Shown in pieces: positions 1 through 15,400 of a stretch of DNA of 64,000 bases. The stretch covers positions 1,736,001-1,800,000 of the forward strand of contig JAWQEG010001306.1 of NCBI GenBank assembly GCA_033782935.1. The letters run 5' to 3'. The DNA is from Petrolisthes cinctipes (lineage: Eukaryota; Arthropoda; Malacostraca; Decapoda; Porcellanidae). Positions within the stretch are counted from its first letter, which is position 1. Every line of letters begins with the position of its first letter. Below the pieces are notes generated by a model. The model was not told the origin of the DNA, made no database searches, and was given only the letters and a program-made list of their open reading frames with translations. The position numbers and the translations under genes were made by a program.

Positions 1-3000
1 TCAGGCTTAAAACACCCGAAAATTCGATATTTTTTGGGTCCCAGAAGCGATCTGTACATGCCTACTCAGAGCTAGAATATTTTCAAAATATAGGCTAAAA
101 ACATGCTAAAAATCGATATTTTAGGTGCCAAAAAGTCGATATCTCAAATTCAGTCCCAAAACACTCGAAAATTCGATATTTAGGGGTCCCAGAAGGGATC
201 TGTACATGCCTACTCCGTGTTAGAGTATTTTCAAAATACAGGCCAAAAACATACTGAAAATCGATCTCTTAGGTGCCCAAAAGTCGATATGTGCATGCAT
301 CTTCAGTACCCGTTTATATCTCAAATTCAGGCTCAAAACACCCGAAAATTCGATATTTTTGGGTCCCAGAAGCGATCTGTACATGCCTACTCAGAGCTAG
401 AATATTTTCAAAATATAGGCTAAAAACATGCTAAAAATCGATATTTTTTGTGCGAAAAAGTCGATATCTCAAATTCAGTCCCAAAACACCCGAAAATTCG
501 ATATTTAGGGGTCCCAGAGGCAATCTGTACATGCTTACTCTGTGTTAGAGAATTTTCAAAATACAGGCAAAAAACATACTGAAAATCGATCTTTTAGGTG
601 CGCAAAAGTCGATAGGTGCATGCATTTTCTGTACCCGTTTATATCTCAAATTATGGCCCTAAACACCCGAAAATTCGATATTTTGGGGTCCCAGAAGCGA
701 TCTGTACATGCCTACTCAGAGCTAGAATATTTTCATAATATAGGCTAAAAACATGCTAAAAATCGATATTTTATGTGCCAAAAAGTCGATATCTCAAATT
801 CAGTCCCAAAACACCCGAAAATTCGATATTTAGGGTTCCCAGAAGGGATCTGTACATGCCTACTCCGTGTTAGAGTATTTTCAAAATACAGGCCAAAAAC
901 ATACTGAAAATCGATCTCTTAGGTGCCCAAAAGTCAATATGTGCATGCATCTTCAGTACCCGTTTATATCTCAAATTCAGGCTCAAAACACCCGAAAATT
1001 CGATATTTTTGGGTCCCAGAAGCGATCTGTACATGCCTACTCAGAACTAGAATATTTTCAAAATATAGGCTCAAAACATGCTAAAAATCGATATTTTATG
1101 TGCCAAAAAGTCGATATCTCAAATTCAGTCCCAAAACACCCGAAAATTCGATATTTAGGGTTCCCAGAAGGGATCTGTACATGCCTACTCCGTGTTAGAG
1201 TATTTTCAAAATACAGGCCAAAAACATACTGAAAATCGATCTCTTAGGTGCCCAAAAGTCGATATGTGCATGCATCTTTAGTACCCGTTTATATCTCAAA
1301 TTCAGGCTCAAAACACCCGAAAATTCGATATTTTTGGGTCCCAGAAGCGATCTGTACATGCCTACTCAGAGCTAGAATATTTTCAAAATATAGGCTAAAA
1401 ACATGCTAAAAATCGATATTTTAGGTGCCAAAAAGTCGATATCTCAAATTCAGTCCCAAAACACCCGAAAATTCGATATTTAGGGGTCCCAGAGGCAATC
1501 TGTACATGCTTACTCTGTGTTAGAGAATTTTCAAAATACAGGCAAAAAACATACTGAAAATCGATCTTTTAGGTGCGCAAAAGTCGATAGGTGCATGCAT
1601 TTTCTGTACCCGTTTATATCTCAAATTCTGGCCCTAAACACCCGAAAATTCAATATTTTGGGGTCCCAGAAGCGATCTGTACATGCCTACTCAGTGCTAG
1701 AATATTTTCAAAATATAGGCTAAAAACATGCTACAAATCGATATTTTAGGTGCCAAAAAGTCGATATCTCAAATTCAGTCCCAAAACACCCGAAACTTCG
1801 ATATTTAGGGGTCCCAGAAGCGATCTGTACATGGCTACTCCGTGTTAGAGTGTTTTCAAAATACAGGCCAAAAACATACTGAAAATCGATCTTTTAGGTG
1901 CCCAAAAGTCGATATGTGCATGCATCTTCTATACGCGTTTATATCTCAAATTCTGGCCCTAAACACCCATAAATTCGATATTTTGGGGTCCCAGAAGCGA
2001 TCTGTACATGCCTACTCCGTGTTAGAGTATTTTCAAAATTCAGGACCAAAACATGCTGAAAATCGATATTTTTGGTGCCAAAAAGTCGATATCTCAAATT
2101 CAGTCCCAAAACACCCGAAACTTCGATATTTAGGGGTCCCAGAAGCGATCTGTACATGGCTACTCCGTGTTAGAGTATTTTCAAAATACAGGCCAAAAAC
2201 ATACTGAAAATCGATCTTTTAGGTGCCCAAAAGTCGATATGTGCATGCATCTTCTATACGCGTTTATATCTCAAATTCTGGCCCTAAACACCCGAAAATT
2301 CGATATTTTGGGGTCCCAGAAGCGATCTGTACATGCCTACTCCGTGTTAGAGTATTTTCAAAATTCAGGCCCAAAACATGCTGAAAATCGATATTTTTGG
2401 TGCCCTAAGTCAATATGTGTATGCATCTTCTATACTCGTTTATATCTCAAATTCAGGCTCAAAAACACCCAAAAATTCGATATTTTGGGGTCCCAGAAGC
2501 GATCTGTACATGCCTACTCAGTGCTAGAATGTTTTCAAAATATAGGCTCAAAACATGCTCAAAATCGATATTTTAGGTGCCCAAAAGTCGATATGTGCAT
2601 GCATCTTCTGTACCCGTTTATATCTCAAATTCAGGCTCAAAACACCCGAAAATTCGATATTTTTGGGTCCCAGAAGCAATCTGTACATGCCTACTCAGTG
2701 CTAGAATATTTTCAAAATATAGGCTAAAAACATGCTAAAAATCGATATTTTAGGTGCCAAAAAGTCGATATCTCAAATTCAGTCCCAAAACACCCGAAAA
2801 TTCGATATTTATGGGTCCCAGAATCGATCTGTACATGCCTACTCCGTGCTAGAGTATTTTCAAAATACAGGCCAAAAACATACTGAAAATCGATCATTTA
2901 GGTGCCCAAAAGTCGATATGTGCATGCATCTTCTGTACCCGTTTATATCTCAAATTCAGGCCCTAAACAACCGAAAATTCGATATTTTGGGGTCCCAGAA

Positions 3001-4499
3001 GCGATCTGTACATGCCTACTCAGAGCTAGAATATTTTCAAAATATAGGCTAAAAACATGCTAAAAATCGATATTTTATGTGCCAAAAAGTCGATATCTCA
3101 AATTCAGTCCCAAAACACACGAAAATTCGATATTTAGGGGTCCCAGAAGGGATCTGTACATGCCTACTCCGTGTTAGAGTATTTTCAAAATACAGGCCAA
3201 AAACATACTGAAAATCGATCTCTTAGGTGCCCAAAAGTCGATATGTGCATGCATCTTCAGTACCCGTTTATATCTCAAATTCAGGCTCAAAACACCCGAA
3301 AATTCGATATTTTTGGGTCCCAGAAGCGATCTGTACATGCCTACTCAGAGCTAGAATATTTTCAAAATATAGGCTAAAAATATGCTAAAAATCGATATTT
3401 TATGTGCCAAAAAGTCGATATCTCAAATTCAGTCCCAAAACACCCGAAAATTCGATATTTAGGGTTCCCAGAAGGGATCTGTACATGCCTACTCCGTGTT
3501 AGAGTATTTTCAAAATACAGGCCAAAAACATACTGAAAATCGATCTCTTAGGTGCCCAAAAGTCGATATGTGCATGCATCTTCTATACGCGTTTATATCT
3601 CAAATTCTGGCCCTAAACACCCGAAAATTCGATATTTTGGGGTCCCAGATGCGATCTGTACATGCCTACTCCGTGTTAGAGTATTTTCAAAATTCATGCC
3701 CAAAACATGCTGAAAATCGATATTTTTGGTGCCCTAAGTCAATATGTGCATGCATCTTCTATACTCGTTTATATCTCAAATTCAGGCTCAAAACACCCGA
3801 AAATTCGATATTTTGGGGTCCCAGAAGCGATCTGTACATGCCTACTCAGTGCTAGAATGTTTTCAAAATATAGGCTCAAAACATGCACAAAATCGATATT
3901 TTAGGTGCCCAAAAGTCGATATGTGCATGCATCTTCTGTACCCGTTTATATCTCAAATTCAGGCTCAAAACACACGAAAATTCGATATTTTTTGGGTCCC
4001 AGAAGCGATCTGTACATGCCTACTCAGAGCTAGAATATTTTCAAAATATAGGCTAAAAACATGCTAAAAATCGATATTTTATGTGCCAAAAAGTCGATAT
4101 CTCAAATTCAGTCCCAAAACACCCGAAAATTCGATATTTCGGGTTCCCAGAAGGGATCTGTACATGCCTACTCCGTGTTAGAGTATTTTCAAAATACAGG
4201 CCAAAAACATACTGAAAATCGATCTCTTAGGTGCCCAAAAGTCGATATGTGCATGCATCTTCAGTACCCGTTTATATCTCAAATTCAAGCTCAAAACACC
4301 CGAAAATTCGATATTTTTGGGTCCCAGAAGCGATCTGTACATGCCTACTCAGAGCTAGAATATTTTCAAAATATAGGCTAAAAACATGCTAAAAATCGAT
4401 ATTTTATGTGCGAAAAAGTCGATATCTCAAATTCAGTCCCAAAACACCCGAAAATTCGATATTTAGGGGTCCCAGAAGGGATCTGTACATGCCTACTCC

Positions 4500-7488
4500 G
4501 TGTTAGAGTATTTTCAAAATACAGGCCAAAAACATACTGAAAATCAATCTTTTAGATGCCCAAAAGTCGATATGTGCATGCATCTTCAGTACCCGTTTAC
4601 ATCTCAAATTCAGGCTCAAAACACCCGAAAATTCAATATTTTGGGGTCCCAGAAGCAATCTGTACATGCATACACAGTGCTAGAATATTTTCAAAATATA
4701 GGCTAAAAACATGCTAAAAATCGATATTTTATGTGCCAAAAAGTCGATATCTCAAATTCAGTCCCAAAACACCCGAAAATTCGATATTTAGGGGTCCCAG
4801 AGGCAATCTGTACATGCTTACTCTGTGTTAGAGAATTTTCAAAATACAGGCAAAAAACATACTGAAAATCGATCTTTTAGGTGCGCAAAAGTCGATAGGT
4901 GCATGCATTTTCTGTACCCGTTTATATCTCAAATTCTGGCCCTAAACACCCGAAAATTCAATATTTTGGGGTCCCAGAAGCGATCTGTACATGCCTACTC
5001 AGTGCTAGAATATTTTCAAAATATAGGCTAAAAACATGCTAAAAATCGATATTTTAGGTGCCAAAAAGTCGATATCTCAAATTCAGTCCCAAAACACCCG
5101 AAACTTCGATATTTAGGGGTCCCAGAAGCGATCTGTACATGGCTACTCCGTGTTAGAGTATTTTCAAAATACAGGCCAAAAACATACTGAAAATCGATCT
5201 TTTAGGTGCCCAAAAGTCGATATGTGCATGCATCTTCTATACGCGTTTATATCTCAAATTCTGTCCCTAAACACCCGAAAATTCGATATTTTGGGGTCCC
5301 AGAAGCGATCTGTACATGCCTACTCCGTGTTAGAGTATTTTCAAAATTCAGGCCCAAAACATGCTGAAAATCGATATTTTTGGTGCATTAAGTCAATATG
5401 TGTATGCATCTTCTATACTCGTTTATATCTCAAATTCAGGCTCAAAACACCCGAAAATTCGATATTTTGGGGTCCCAGAAGCGATCTGTACATGCCTACT
5501 CAGTGCTAGAATATTTTCAAAATATAGGCTAAAAACATGCTAAAAATCGATATTTTAGGTGCCAAAAAGTCGATATCTCAAATTCAGTCCCAAAACACCC
5601 GAAAATTCGATATTTATGGGTCCCAGAAGCGATCTGTACATGCCTACTCCGTGCTAGAGTATTTTCAAAATACAGGCCAAAAACATACTGAAAATCGATC
5701 ATTTAGGTGCCCAAAAGTCGATATGTGAATGCATCTTCTGTACCCGTTTATATCTCAAATTCAGGCCCTAAACACCCGAAAATTCGATATTTTGGGGTCC
5801 CAGAAGCGATCTGTACATGCCTACTCAGTGCTAGAGTATTTTCAAAATACATGCCCAAAACATGTTCAAAATCGATATTTTAAGTGCCCAAAAGTCGATA
5901 AGTGCATGCATCTTCTGTACCCGTTTTTATCTCAAATTCAGGCCCAAAACACCCGAAAATTCGATATTTTTTGGGTCCCAGAAGCGATCTGTACATGCCT
6001 ACTCAGAGCTAGAATATTTTCAAAATATAGGCTAAAAACATTCTAAAAATCGATATTTTATGTGCCAAAAAGTCGATATCTCAAATTCAGTCCCAAAACA
6101 CCCGAAAATTCGATATTTAGGGTTCCCAGAAGGGATCTGTACATGCCTACTCCGTGTTAGAGTATTTTCAAAATACAGGCCAAAAACATACTGAAAATCG
6201 ATCTCTTAGGTGCCCAAAAGTCGATATGTGCATGCATCTTCAGTACCCGTTTATATCTCAAATTCAGGCTCAAAACACCCGAAAATTCGATATTTTGGGG
6301 TCCCAGAAGCGATCTGTACATGCCTACTCAGAGCTAGAATATTTTCAAAATATAGGCTAAAAACATGCTAAAAATCGATATTTTATGTGCCAAAAAATCG
6401 ATATCTCAAATTCAGTCCCAAAACACCCGAAAATTCGATATTTAGGGGTCCCAGAAAGGATCTGTACATGCCTACTCCGTGTTAGAGTATTTTCAAAATA
6501 CAGGCCAAAAACATACTGAAAATCGATCTTTTAGATGCCCAAAAGTCGATATGTGCATGCATCTTCAGTACCCGTTTACATCTCAAATTCAGGCTCAAAA
6601 CACCCGAAAATTCAAAATTTTGGGGTCCCAGAAGCAATCTGTACATGCATACTCAGTGCTAGAATATTTTCAAAATATAGGCTAAAAACATGCTAAAAAT
6701 CGATATTTTAGGTGCCAAAAAGTCGATATCTCAAATTCAGTCCCAAAACACCCGAAAATTCGATATTTAGGGGTCCCAGAGGCAATCTGTACATGCTTAC
6801 TCTGTGTTAGAGAATTTTCAAAATACAGGCAAAAAACATACTGAAAATCGATCTTTTAGGTGCGCAAAAGTCGATAGGTGCATGCATTTTCTGTACCCGT
6901 TTATATCTCAAATTCTGGCCCTAAACACCCGAAAATTCAATATTTTGGGGTCCCAGAAGCGATCTGTACATGCTTACTCAGTGCTAGAATATTTTCAAAA
7001 TATAGGCTAAAAACATGCTAAAAATCGATATTTTATGTGCGAAAAAGTCGATATCTCAAATTCAGTCCCAAAACACCCGAAACTTCGATATTTAGGGGTC
7101 CCAGAAGCGATCTGTACATGGCTACTCCGTGTTAGAGTATTTTCAAAATACAGGCCAAAAACATACTGAAAATCGATCTTTTAGGTGCCCAAAAGTCGAT
7201 ATGTGCATGTATCTTCTATACGCGTTTATATCTCAAATTCTGGCCCTAAACACCCGAAAATTCGATATTTTGGGGTCCCATAAGCGATCTGTACATGCCT
7301 ACTCCGTGTTAGAGTATTTTCAAAATTCAGGCCCAAAACATGCTGAAAATCGATATTTTTGGTGCCCTAAGTCAATATGTGTATGCATCTTCTATACTCG
7401 TTTATATCTCAAATTCAGGCTCAAAACACCCGAAAATTCGATATTTTGGGGTCCCAGAAGCGATCTGTACATGCCTACTCAGTGCTAA
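4500..7488. repeat. Pair of 1,979-bp higher-order units in the satellite
   Basis: Homologous variant monomers start at 4500 and 6479, 4825 and 6804, 5150 and 7129, and 5361 and 7340. All are 1,979 bp apart and in the same order. This is a second, independent higher-order period within the array. The pair is less perfect than the 3,769-bp blocks; single variants differ, such as AAATCAATC at 4541 against AAATCGATC. Confidence 0.7.
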
Positions 7489-8695
7489 AATGTTTTCAAA
7501 ATATAGGCTCAAAACATGCTCAAAATCGATATTTTAGGTGCCCAAAAGTCAATATGTGCATGCATCTTCTGTACCCGTTTATATCTCAAATTCAGGCTCA
7601 AAACACCCGAAAATTCGATATTTTTGGGTCCCAGAAGCAATCTGTACATGCCTACTCAGTGCTAGAATATTTTCAAAATATAGGCTAAAAACATGCTAAA
7701 AATCGATATTTTAGGTGCCAAAAAGTCGATATCTCAAATTCAGTCCCAAAACACCCGAAAATTCGATATTTATGGGTCCCAGAAGCAATCTGTACATGCC
7801 TACTCCGTGCTAGAGTATTTTCAAAATACAGGCCAAAAACATACTGAAAATCGATCATTTAGGTGCCCAAAAGTCGATATGTGCATGCATCTTCTGTACC
7901 CGTTTATATCTCAAATTCAGGCCCTAAACACCCGAAAATTCGATATTTTGGGGTCCCAGAAGCGATCTGTACATGCCTACTCAGTGCTAGAGTATTTTCA
8001 AAATACATGCCCAAAACATGCTCAAAATCGATATTTTAAGTGCCCAAAAGTCGATAAGTGCATGCATCTTCTGTACCCGTTTTTATCTCAAATTCAGGCT
8101 CAAAACACCCGAAAATTCAATATTATTTGGGTCCCAGAAGCGATCTATACATGCCTACTCAGAGCTGGAATATTTTCAAAATATAGGCTAAAAACATGCT
8201 GAAAATCGATATTTTATGTGCCAAAAAGTCGATATCTCAAATTCATTCCCAAAACACCCGAAAATTCGATATTTAGGGTTCCCAGAAGGGATCTGTACAT
8301 GCCTACTCCGTGTTAGAGTATTTTCAAAATACAGGCCAAAAACATACTGAAAATCGATCTCTTAGGTGCCCAAAAGTCGATATGTGCATGCATCTTCAGT
8401 ACCCGTTTATATCTCAAATTCAGGCTCAAAACACCCGAAAATTCGATATTTTTGGGTCCCAGAAGCGATCTGTACATGCCTACTCAGAACAAGAATATTT
8501 TCAAAATATAGGCTAAAAACATGCTAAAAATCGATATTTTATGTGCCAAAAAGTCGATATCTCAAATTCAGTCCCAAAACACCCGAAAATTCGATATTTA
8601 GGGTTCCCAGAAGGGATCTGTACATGCCTACTCCGTGTTAGAGTATTTTCAAAATACAGGCCAAAAACATACTGAAAATCGATCTCTTAGGTGCC

Positions 8696-11600
8696 CAAAA
8701 GTCGATATGTGCATGCATCTTCAGTACCCGTTTATATCTCAAATTCAGGCTCAAAACACCCGAAAATTCGATATTTTTGGGTCCCAGAAGCGATCTGTAC
8801 ATGCCTACTCAGAGCTAGAATATTTTCAAAATATAGGCTAAAAACATGCTAAAAATCGATATTTTTTGTGCGAAAAAGTCGATATCTCAAATTCAGTCCC
8901 AAAACACCCGAAAATTCGATATTTAGGGGTCCCAGAGGCAATCTGTACATGCTTACTCTGTGTTAGAGAATTTTCAAAATACAGGCAAAAAACATACTGA
9001 AAATCGATCTTTTAGGTGCGCAAAAGTCGATAGGTGCATGCATTTTCTGTACCCGTTTATATCTCAAATTATGGCCCTAAACACCCGAAAATTCGATATT
9101 TTGGGGTCCCAGAAGCGATCTGTACATGCCTACTCAGAGCTAGAATATTTTCATAATATAGGCTAAAAACATGCTAAAAATCGATATTTTATGTGCCAAA
9201 AAGTCGATATCTCAAATTCAGTCCCAAAACACCCGAAAATTCGATATTTAGGGTTCCCAGAAGGGATCTGTACATGCCTACTCCGTGTTAGAGTATTTTC
9301 AAAATACAGGCCAAAAACATACTGAAAATCGATCTCTTATGTGCCCAAAAGTCGATATGTGCATGCATCTTCAGTACCCGTTTATATCTCAAATTCAGGC
9401 TCAAAACACCCGAAAATTCGATATTTTTGGGTCCCAGAAGCGATCTGTACATGCCTACTCAGAACTAGAATATTTTCAAAATATAGGCTCAAAACATGCT
9501 AAAAATCGATATTTTATATGCCAAAAAGTCGATATCTCAAATTCAGTCCCAAAACACCCGAAAATTCGATATTTAGGGTTCCCAGAAGGGATCTGTACAT
9601 GCCTACTCCGTGTTAGAGTATTTTCAAAATACAGGCCAAAAACATACTGAAAATCGATCTCTTAGGTGCCCAAAAGTCGATATGTGCATGCATCTTCAGT
9701 ACCCGTTTATATCTCAAATTCAGGCTCAAAACACCCGAAAATTCGATATTTTTGGGTCCCAGAAGCGATCTGTACATGCCTACTCAGAGCTAGAATATTT
9801 TCAAAATATAGGCTAAAAACATGCTAAAAATCGATATTTTATGTGCGAAAAAGTCAATATCTCAAATTCAGTCCCAAAACACCCGAAAATTCGATATTTA
9901 ATGGTCCCAGAAGGGATCTGTACATGCCTACTCCGTGTTAGAGTATTTTCAAAATACAGGTTAAAAACATACTGAAAATCGATCTTTTAGATGCCCAAAA
10001 GTCGATATGTGCATGCATCTTCAGTACCCGTTTACATCTCAAATTCAGGCTCAAAACACCCGAAAATTCAATATTTTGGGGTCCCAGAAGCAATCTGTAC
10101 ATGCATACTCAGTGCTAGAATATTTTCAAAATATAGGCTAAAAACATGCTAAAAATCGATATTTTAGGTGCCAAAAAGTCGATATCTCAAATTCAGTCCC
10201 AAAACACCCGAAAATTCGATATTTAGGGGTCCCAGAGGCAATCTGTACATGCTTACTCTGTGTTAGAGAATTTTCAAAATACAGGCAAAAAACATACTGA
10301 AAATCGATCTTTTAGGTGCGGAAAAGTCGATAGGTGCATGCATTTTCTGTACCCGTTTATATCTCAAATTCTGGCCCTAAACACCCGAAAATTCAATATT
10401 TTGGGGTCCCAGAAGCGATCTGTACATGCCTACTCAGAACTAGAATATTTTCAAAATATAGGCTCAAAACATGCTAAAAATCGATATTTTAGGTGCCAAA
10501 AAGTCGATATCTCAAATTCAGTCCCAAAACACCCGAAACTTCGATATTTAGGGGTCCCAGAAGTGATCTGTACATGGCTACTCCGTGTTAGAGTATTTTC
10601 AAAATACAGGCCAAAAATATACTGAAAATCGATCTTTTAGGTGCCCAAAAGTCGATATGTGCATGCATCTTCTATACGCGTTTATATCTCAAATTCTGGC
10701 CCTAAACACCCGAAAATTCGATATTTTGGGGTCCCAGAAGCGATCTGTACATGCCTACTCCGTGTTAGAGTATTTTCAAAATTCAGGCCCAAAACATGCT
10801 GAAAATCGATATTTTTGGTGCCCTAAGTCAATATGTGTATACTCGTTTATATCTCAAATTCAGGCTCAAAACACCTGAAAATTCGATATTTTGGGGTCCC
10901 AGAAGCGATCTGTACATGCCTACTCAGTGCTAGAATGTTTTCAAAATATAGGCTCAAAACATGCTCAAAATCGATATTTTACGTGCCCAAAAGTCGATAT
11001 GTGCATGCATCTTCTGTACCCGTTTATATCTCAAATTCAGGCTCAAAACACCCGAAAATTCGATATTTTTGGGTCCCAGAAGCAATCTGTACATGCCTAC
11101 TCAGTGCTAGAATATTTTCAAAATATAGGCTGAAAACATGCTAAAAATCGATATTTTAGGTGCCAAAAAGTCGATATCTCAAATTCAGTCCCAAAACACC
11201 CGAAAATTCGATTTTTATGGGTCCCAGAAGCGATCTGTACATGCCTACTCCGTGCTAGAGTATTTTTAAAATACAGGCCAAAAACATACTGAAAATCGAT
11301 CATTTAGGTGCCCAAAAGTCGATATGTGCATGCATCTTCTGTACCCGTTTATATCTCAAATTCAGGCCCTAAACACCCGAAAATTCGATATTTTGGGGTC
11401 CCAGAAGCGATCTGTACATGCCTACTCCGTGTTAGAGTATTTTCAAAATTCAGGCCCAAAACATGCTGAAAATCGATATTTTTGGTGCCCTAAGTCAATA
11501 TGTGTATGCATCTTCTGTACCCGTTTTTATCTCAAATTCAGGCTCAAAACACCCGAAAAATCGATATTTTTTGGGTCCCAGAAGCGATCTGTACATGCCT

Positions 11601-12464
11601 ACTCAGAGCTAGAATATTTTCAAAATATAGGCTAAAAACATGCTAAAAATCGATATTTTATGTGCCAAAAAGTCGATATCTCAAATTCAGTCCCAAAACA
11701 CCCGAAAATTCGATATTTAGGGTTCCCAGAAGGGATCTGTACATGCCTACTCCGTGTTAGAGTATTTTCAAAATACAGGCCAAAAACATACTGAAAATCG
11801 ATCTCTTAGGTGCCCAAAAGTCGATATGTGCATGCATCTTCAGTACCCGTTTATATCTCAAATTCAGGCTCAAAACACCCGAAAATTCAATATTTTGGGG
11901 TCCCAGAAGCGATCTGTACATGCCTACTCAGAGCTAGAATATTTTCAAAATATAGGCTAAAAACATGCTAAAAATCGATATTTTATGTGCGAAAAAGTCG
12001 ATATCTCAAATTCAGTCCCAAAACACCCGAAAATTCGATATTTAGGGTTCCCAGAAGGGATCTGTACATGCCTACTCCGTGTTAGAGTATTTTCAAAATA
12101 CAGGCCAAAAACATACTGAAAATCGATCTTTTAGATGCCCAAAAGTCGATATGTGCATGCATCTTCAGTACCCGTTTACATCTCAAATTCAGGCTCAAAA
12201 CACCCGAAAATTCAATATTTTGGGGTCCCAGAAGCAATCTGTACATGCATACTCAGTGCTAGAATATTTTCAAAATATAGGCTAAAAACATGCTAAAAAT
12301 CGATATTTTAGGTGCCAAAAAGTCGATATCTCAAATTCAGTCCCAAAACACCCGAAAATTCGATATTTAGGGGTCCCAGAGGCAATCTGTACATGCTTAC
12401 TCTGTGTTAGAGAATTTTCAAAATACAGGCAAAAAACATACTGAAAATCGATCTTTTAGGTGCG
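8696..12464. repeat. Higher-order repeat block, copy 1 (3,769 bp)
   Basis: Variant monomers in this block recur in the same order exactly 3,769 bp downstream. Examples are the diagnostic TTTTTTGTGCG variant at 8832 and 12601, and the ATATGCC variant near 9517 and 13286. The block therefore behaves as one unit that was duplicated in tandem after its monomers had diverged. It includes both 148-bp and 177-bp monomers. The left edge is placed where matching to the second copy starts, inside a monomer. Confidence 0.85.
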
Positions 12465-15400
12465 CAAAAGTCGATATGTGCATGCATCTTCAGTACCCGT
12501 TTATATCTCAAATTCAGGCTCAAAACACCCGAAAATTCGATATTTTTGGGTCCCAGAAGCGATCTGTACATGCCTACTCAGAGCTAGAATATTTTCAAAA
12601 TATAGGCTAAAAACATGCTAAAAATCGATATTTTTTGTGCGAAAAAGTCGATATCTCAAATTCAGTCCCAAAACACCCGAAAATTCGATATTTAGGGGTC
12701 CCAGAGGCAATCTGTACATGCTTACTCTGTGTTAGAGAATTTTCAAAATACAGGCAAAAAACATACTGAAAATCGATCTTTTAGGTGCGCAAAAGTCGAT
12801 AGGTGCATGCATTTTCTGTACCCGTTTATATCTCAAATTATGGCCCTAAACACCCGAAAATTCGATATTTTGGGGTCCCAGAAGCGATCTGTACATGCCT
12901 ACTCAGAGCTAGAATATTTTCATAATATAGGCTAAAAACATGCTAAAAATCGATATTTTATGTGCCAAAAAGTCGATATCTCAAATTCAGTCCCAAAACA
13001 CCCGAAAATTCGATATTTAGGGTTCCCAGAAGGGATCTGTACATGCCTACTCCGTGTTAGAGTATTTTCAAAATACAGGCCAAAAACATACTGAAAATCG
13101 ATCTCTTATGTGCCCAAAAGTCGATATGTGCATGCATCTTCAGTACCCGTTTATATCTCAAATTCAGGCTCAAAACACCCGAAAATTCGATATTTTTGGG
13201 TCCCAGAAGCGATCTGTACATGCCTACTCAGAACTAGAATATTTTCAAAATATAGGCTCAAAACATGCTAAAAATCGATATTTTATATGCCAAAAAGTCG
13301 ATATCTCAAATTCAGTCCCAAAACACCCGAAAATTCGATATTTAGGGTTCCCAGAAGGGATCTGTACATGCCTACTCCGTGTTAGAGTATTTTCAAAATA
13401 CAGGCCAAAAACATACTGAAAATCGATCTCTTAGGTGCCCAAAAGTCGATATGTGCATGCATCTTCAGTACCCGTTTATATCTCAAATTCAGGCTCAAAA
13501 CACCCGAAAATTCGATATTTTTGGGTCCCAGAAGCGATCTGTACATGCCTACTCAGTGCTAGAATATTTTCAAAATATAGGCTAAAAACATGCTAAAAAT
13601 CGATATTTTATGTGCGAAAAAGTCAATATCTCAAATTCAGTCCCAAAACACCCGAAAATTCGATATTTAATGGTCCCAGAAGGGATCTGTACATGCCTAC
13701 TCCGTGTTAGAGTATTTTCAAAATACAGGCCAAAAACATACTGAAAATCGATCTTTTAGATGCCCAAAAGTCGATATGTGCATGCATCTTCAGTACCCGT
13801 TTACATCTCAAATTCAGGCTCAAAACACCCGAAAATTCAATATTTTGGGGTCCCAGAAGCAATCTGTACATGCATACTCAGTGCTAGAATATTTTCAAAA
13901 TATAGGCTAAAAACATGCTAAAAATCGATATTTTAGGTGCCAAAAAGTCGATATCTCAAATTCAGTCCCAAAACACCCGAAAATTCGATATTTAGGGGTC
14001 CCAGAGGCAATCTGTACATGCTTACTCTGTGTTAGAGAATTTTCAAAATACAGGCAAAAAACATACTGAAAATCGATCTTTTAGGTGCGGAAAAGTCGAT
14101 AGGTGCATGCATTTTCTGTACCCGTTTATATCTCAAATTCTGGCCCTAAACACCCGAAAATTCAATATTTTGGGGTCCCAGAAGCGATCTGTACATGCCT
14201 ACTCAGAACTAGAATATTTTCAAAATATAGGCTCAAAACATGCTAAAAATCGATATTTTAGGTGCCAAAAAGTCGATATCTCAAATTCAGTCCCAAAACA
14301 CCCGAAACTTCGATATTTAGGGGTCCCAGAAGTGATCTGTACATGGCTACTCCGTGTTAGAGTATTTTCAAAATACAGGCCAAAAATATACTGAAAATCG
14401 ATCTTTTAGGTGCCCAAAAGTCGATATGTGCATGCATCTTCTATACGCGTTTATATCTCAAATTCTGGCCCTAAACACCCGAAAATTCGATATTTTGGGG
14501 TCCCAGAAGCGATCTGTACATGCCTACTCCGTGTTAGAGTATTTTCAAAATTCAGGCCCAAAACATGCTGAAAATCGATATTTTTGGTGCCCTAAGTCAA
14601 TATGTGTATACTCGTTTATATCTCAAATTCAGGCTCAAAACACCTGAAAATTCGATATTTTGGGGTCCCAGAAGCGATCTGTACATGCCTACTCAGTGCT
14701 AGAATGTTTTCAAAATATAGGCTCAAAACATGCTCAAAATCGATATTTTACGTGCCCAAAAGTCGATATGTGCATGAATCTTCTGTACCCGTTTATATCT
14801 CAAATTCAGGCTCAAAACACCCGAAAATTCGATATTTTTGGGTCCCAGAAGCAATCTGTACATGCCTACTCAGTGCTAGAATGTTTTCAAAATATAGGCT
14901 CAAAACATGCTCAAAATCGATATTTTACGTGCCCAAAAGTCGATATGTGCATGAATCTTCTGTACCCGTTTATATCTCAAATTCAGGCTCAAAACACCCG
15001 AAAATTCGATATTTTTGGGTCCCAGAAGCAATCTGTACATGCCTACTCAGTGCTAGAATATTTTCAAAATATAGGCTGAAAACATGCTAAAAATCGATAT
15101 TTTAGGTGCCAAAAAGTCGATATCTCAAATTCAGTCCCAAAACACCCGAAAATTCGATATTTATGGGTCCCAGAAGCGATCTGTACATGCCTACTCCGTG
15201 CTAGAGTATTTTTTAAATACAGGCCAAAAACATACTGAAAATCGATCATTTAGGTGCCCAAAAGTCGATATGTGCATGCATCTTCTGTACCCGTTTATAT
15301 CTCAAATTCAGGCCCTAAACACCCGAAAATTCGATATTTTGGGGTCCCAGAAGCGATCTGTACATGCCTACTCCGTGTTAGAGTATTTTCAAAATTCAGG

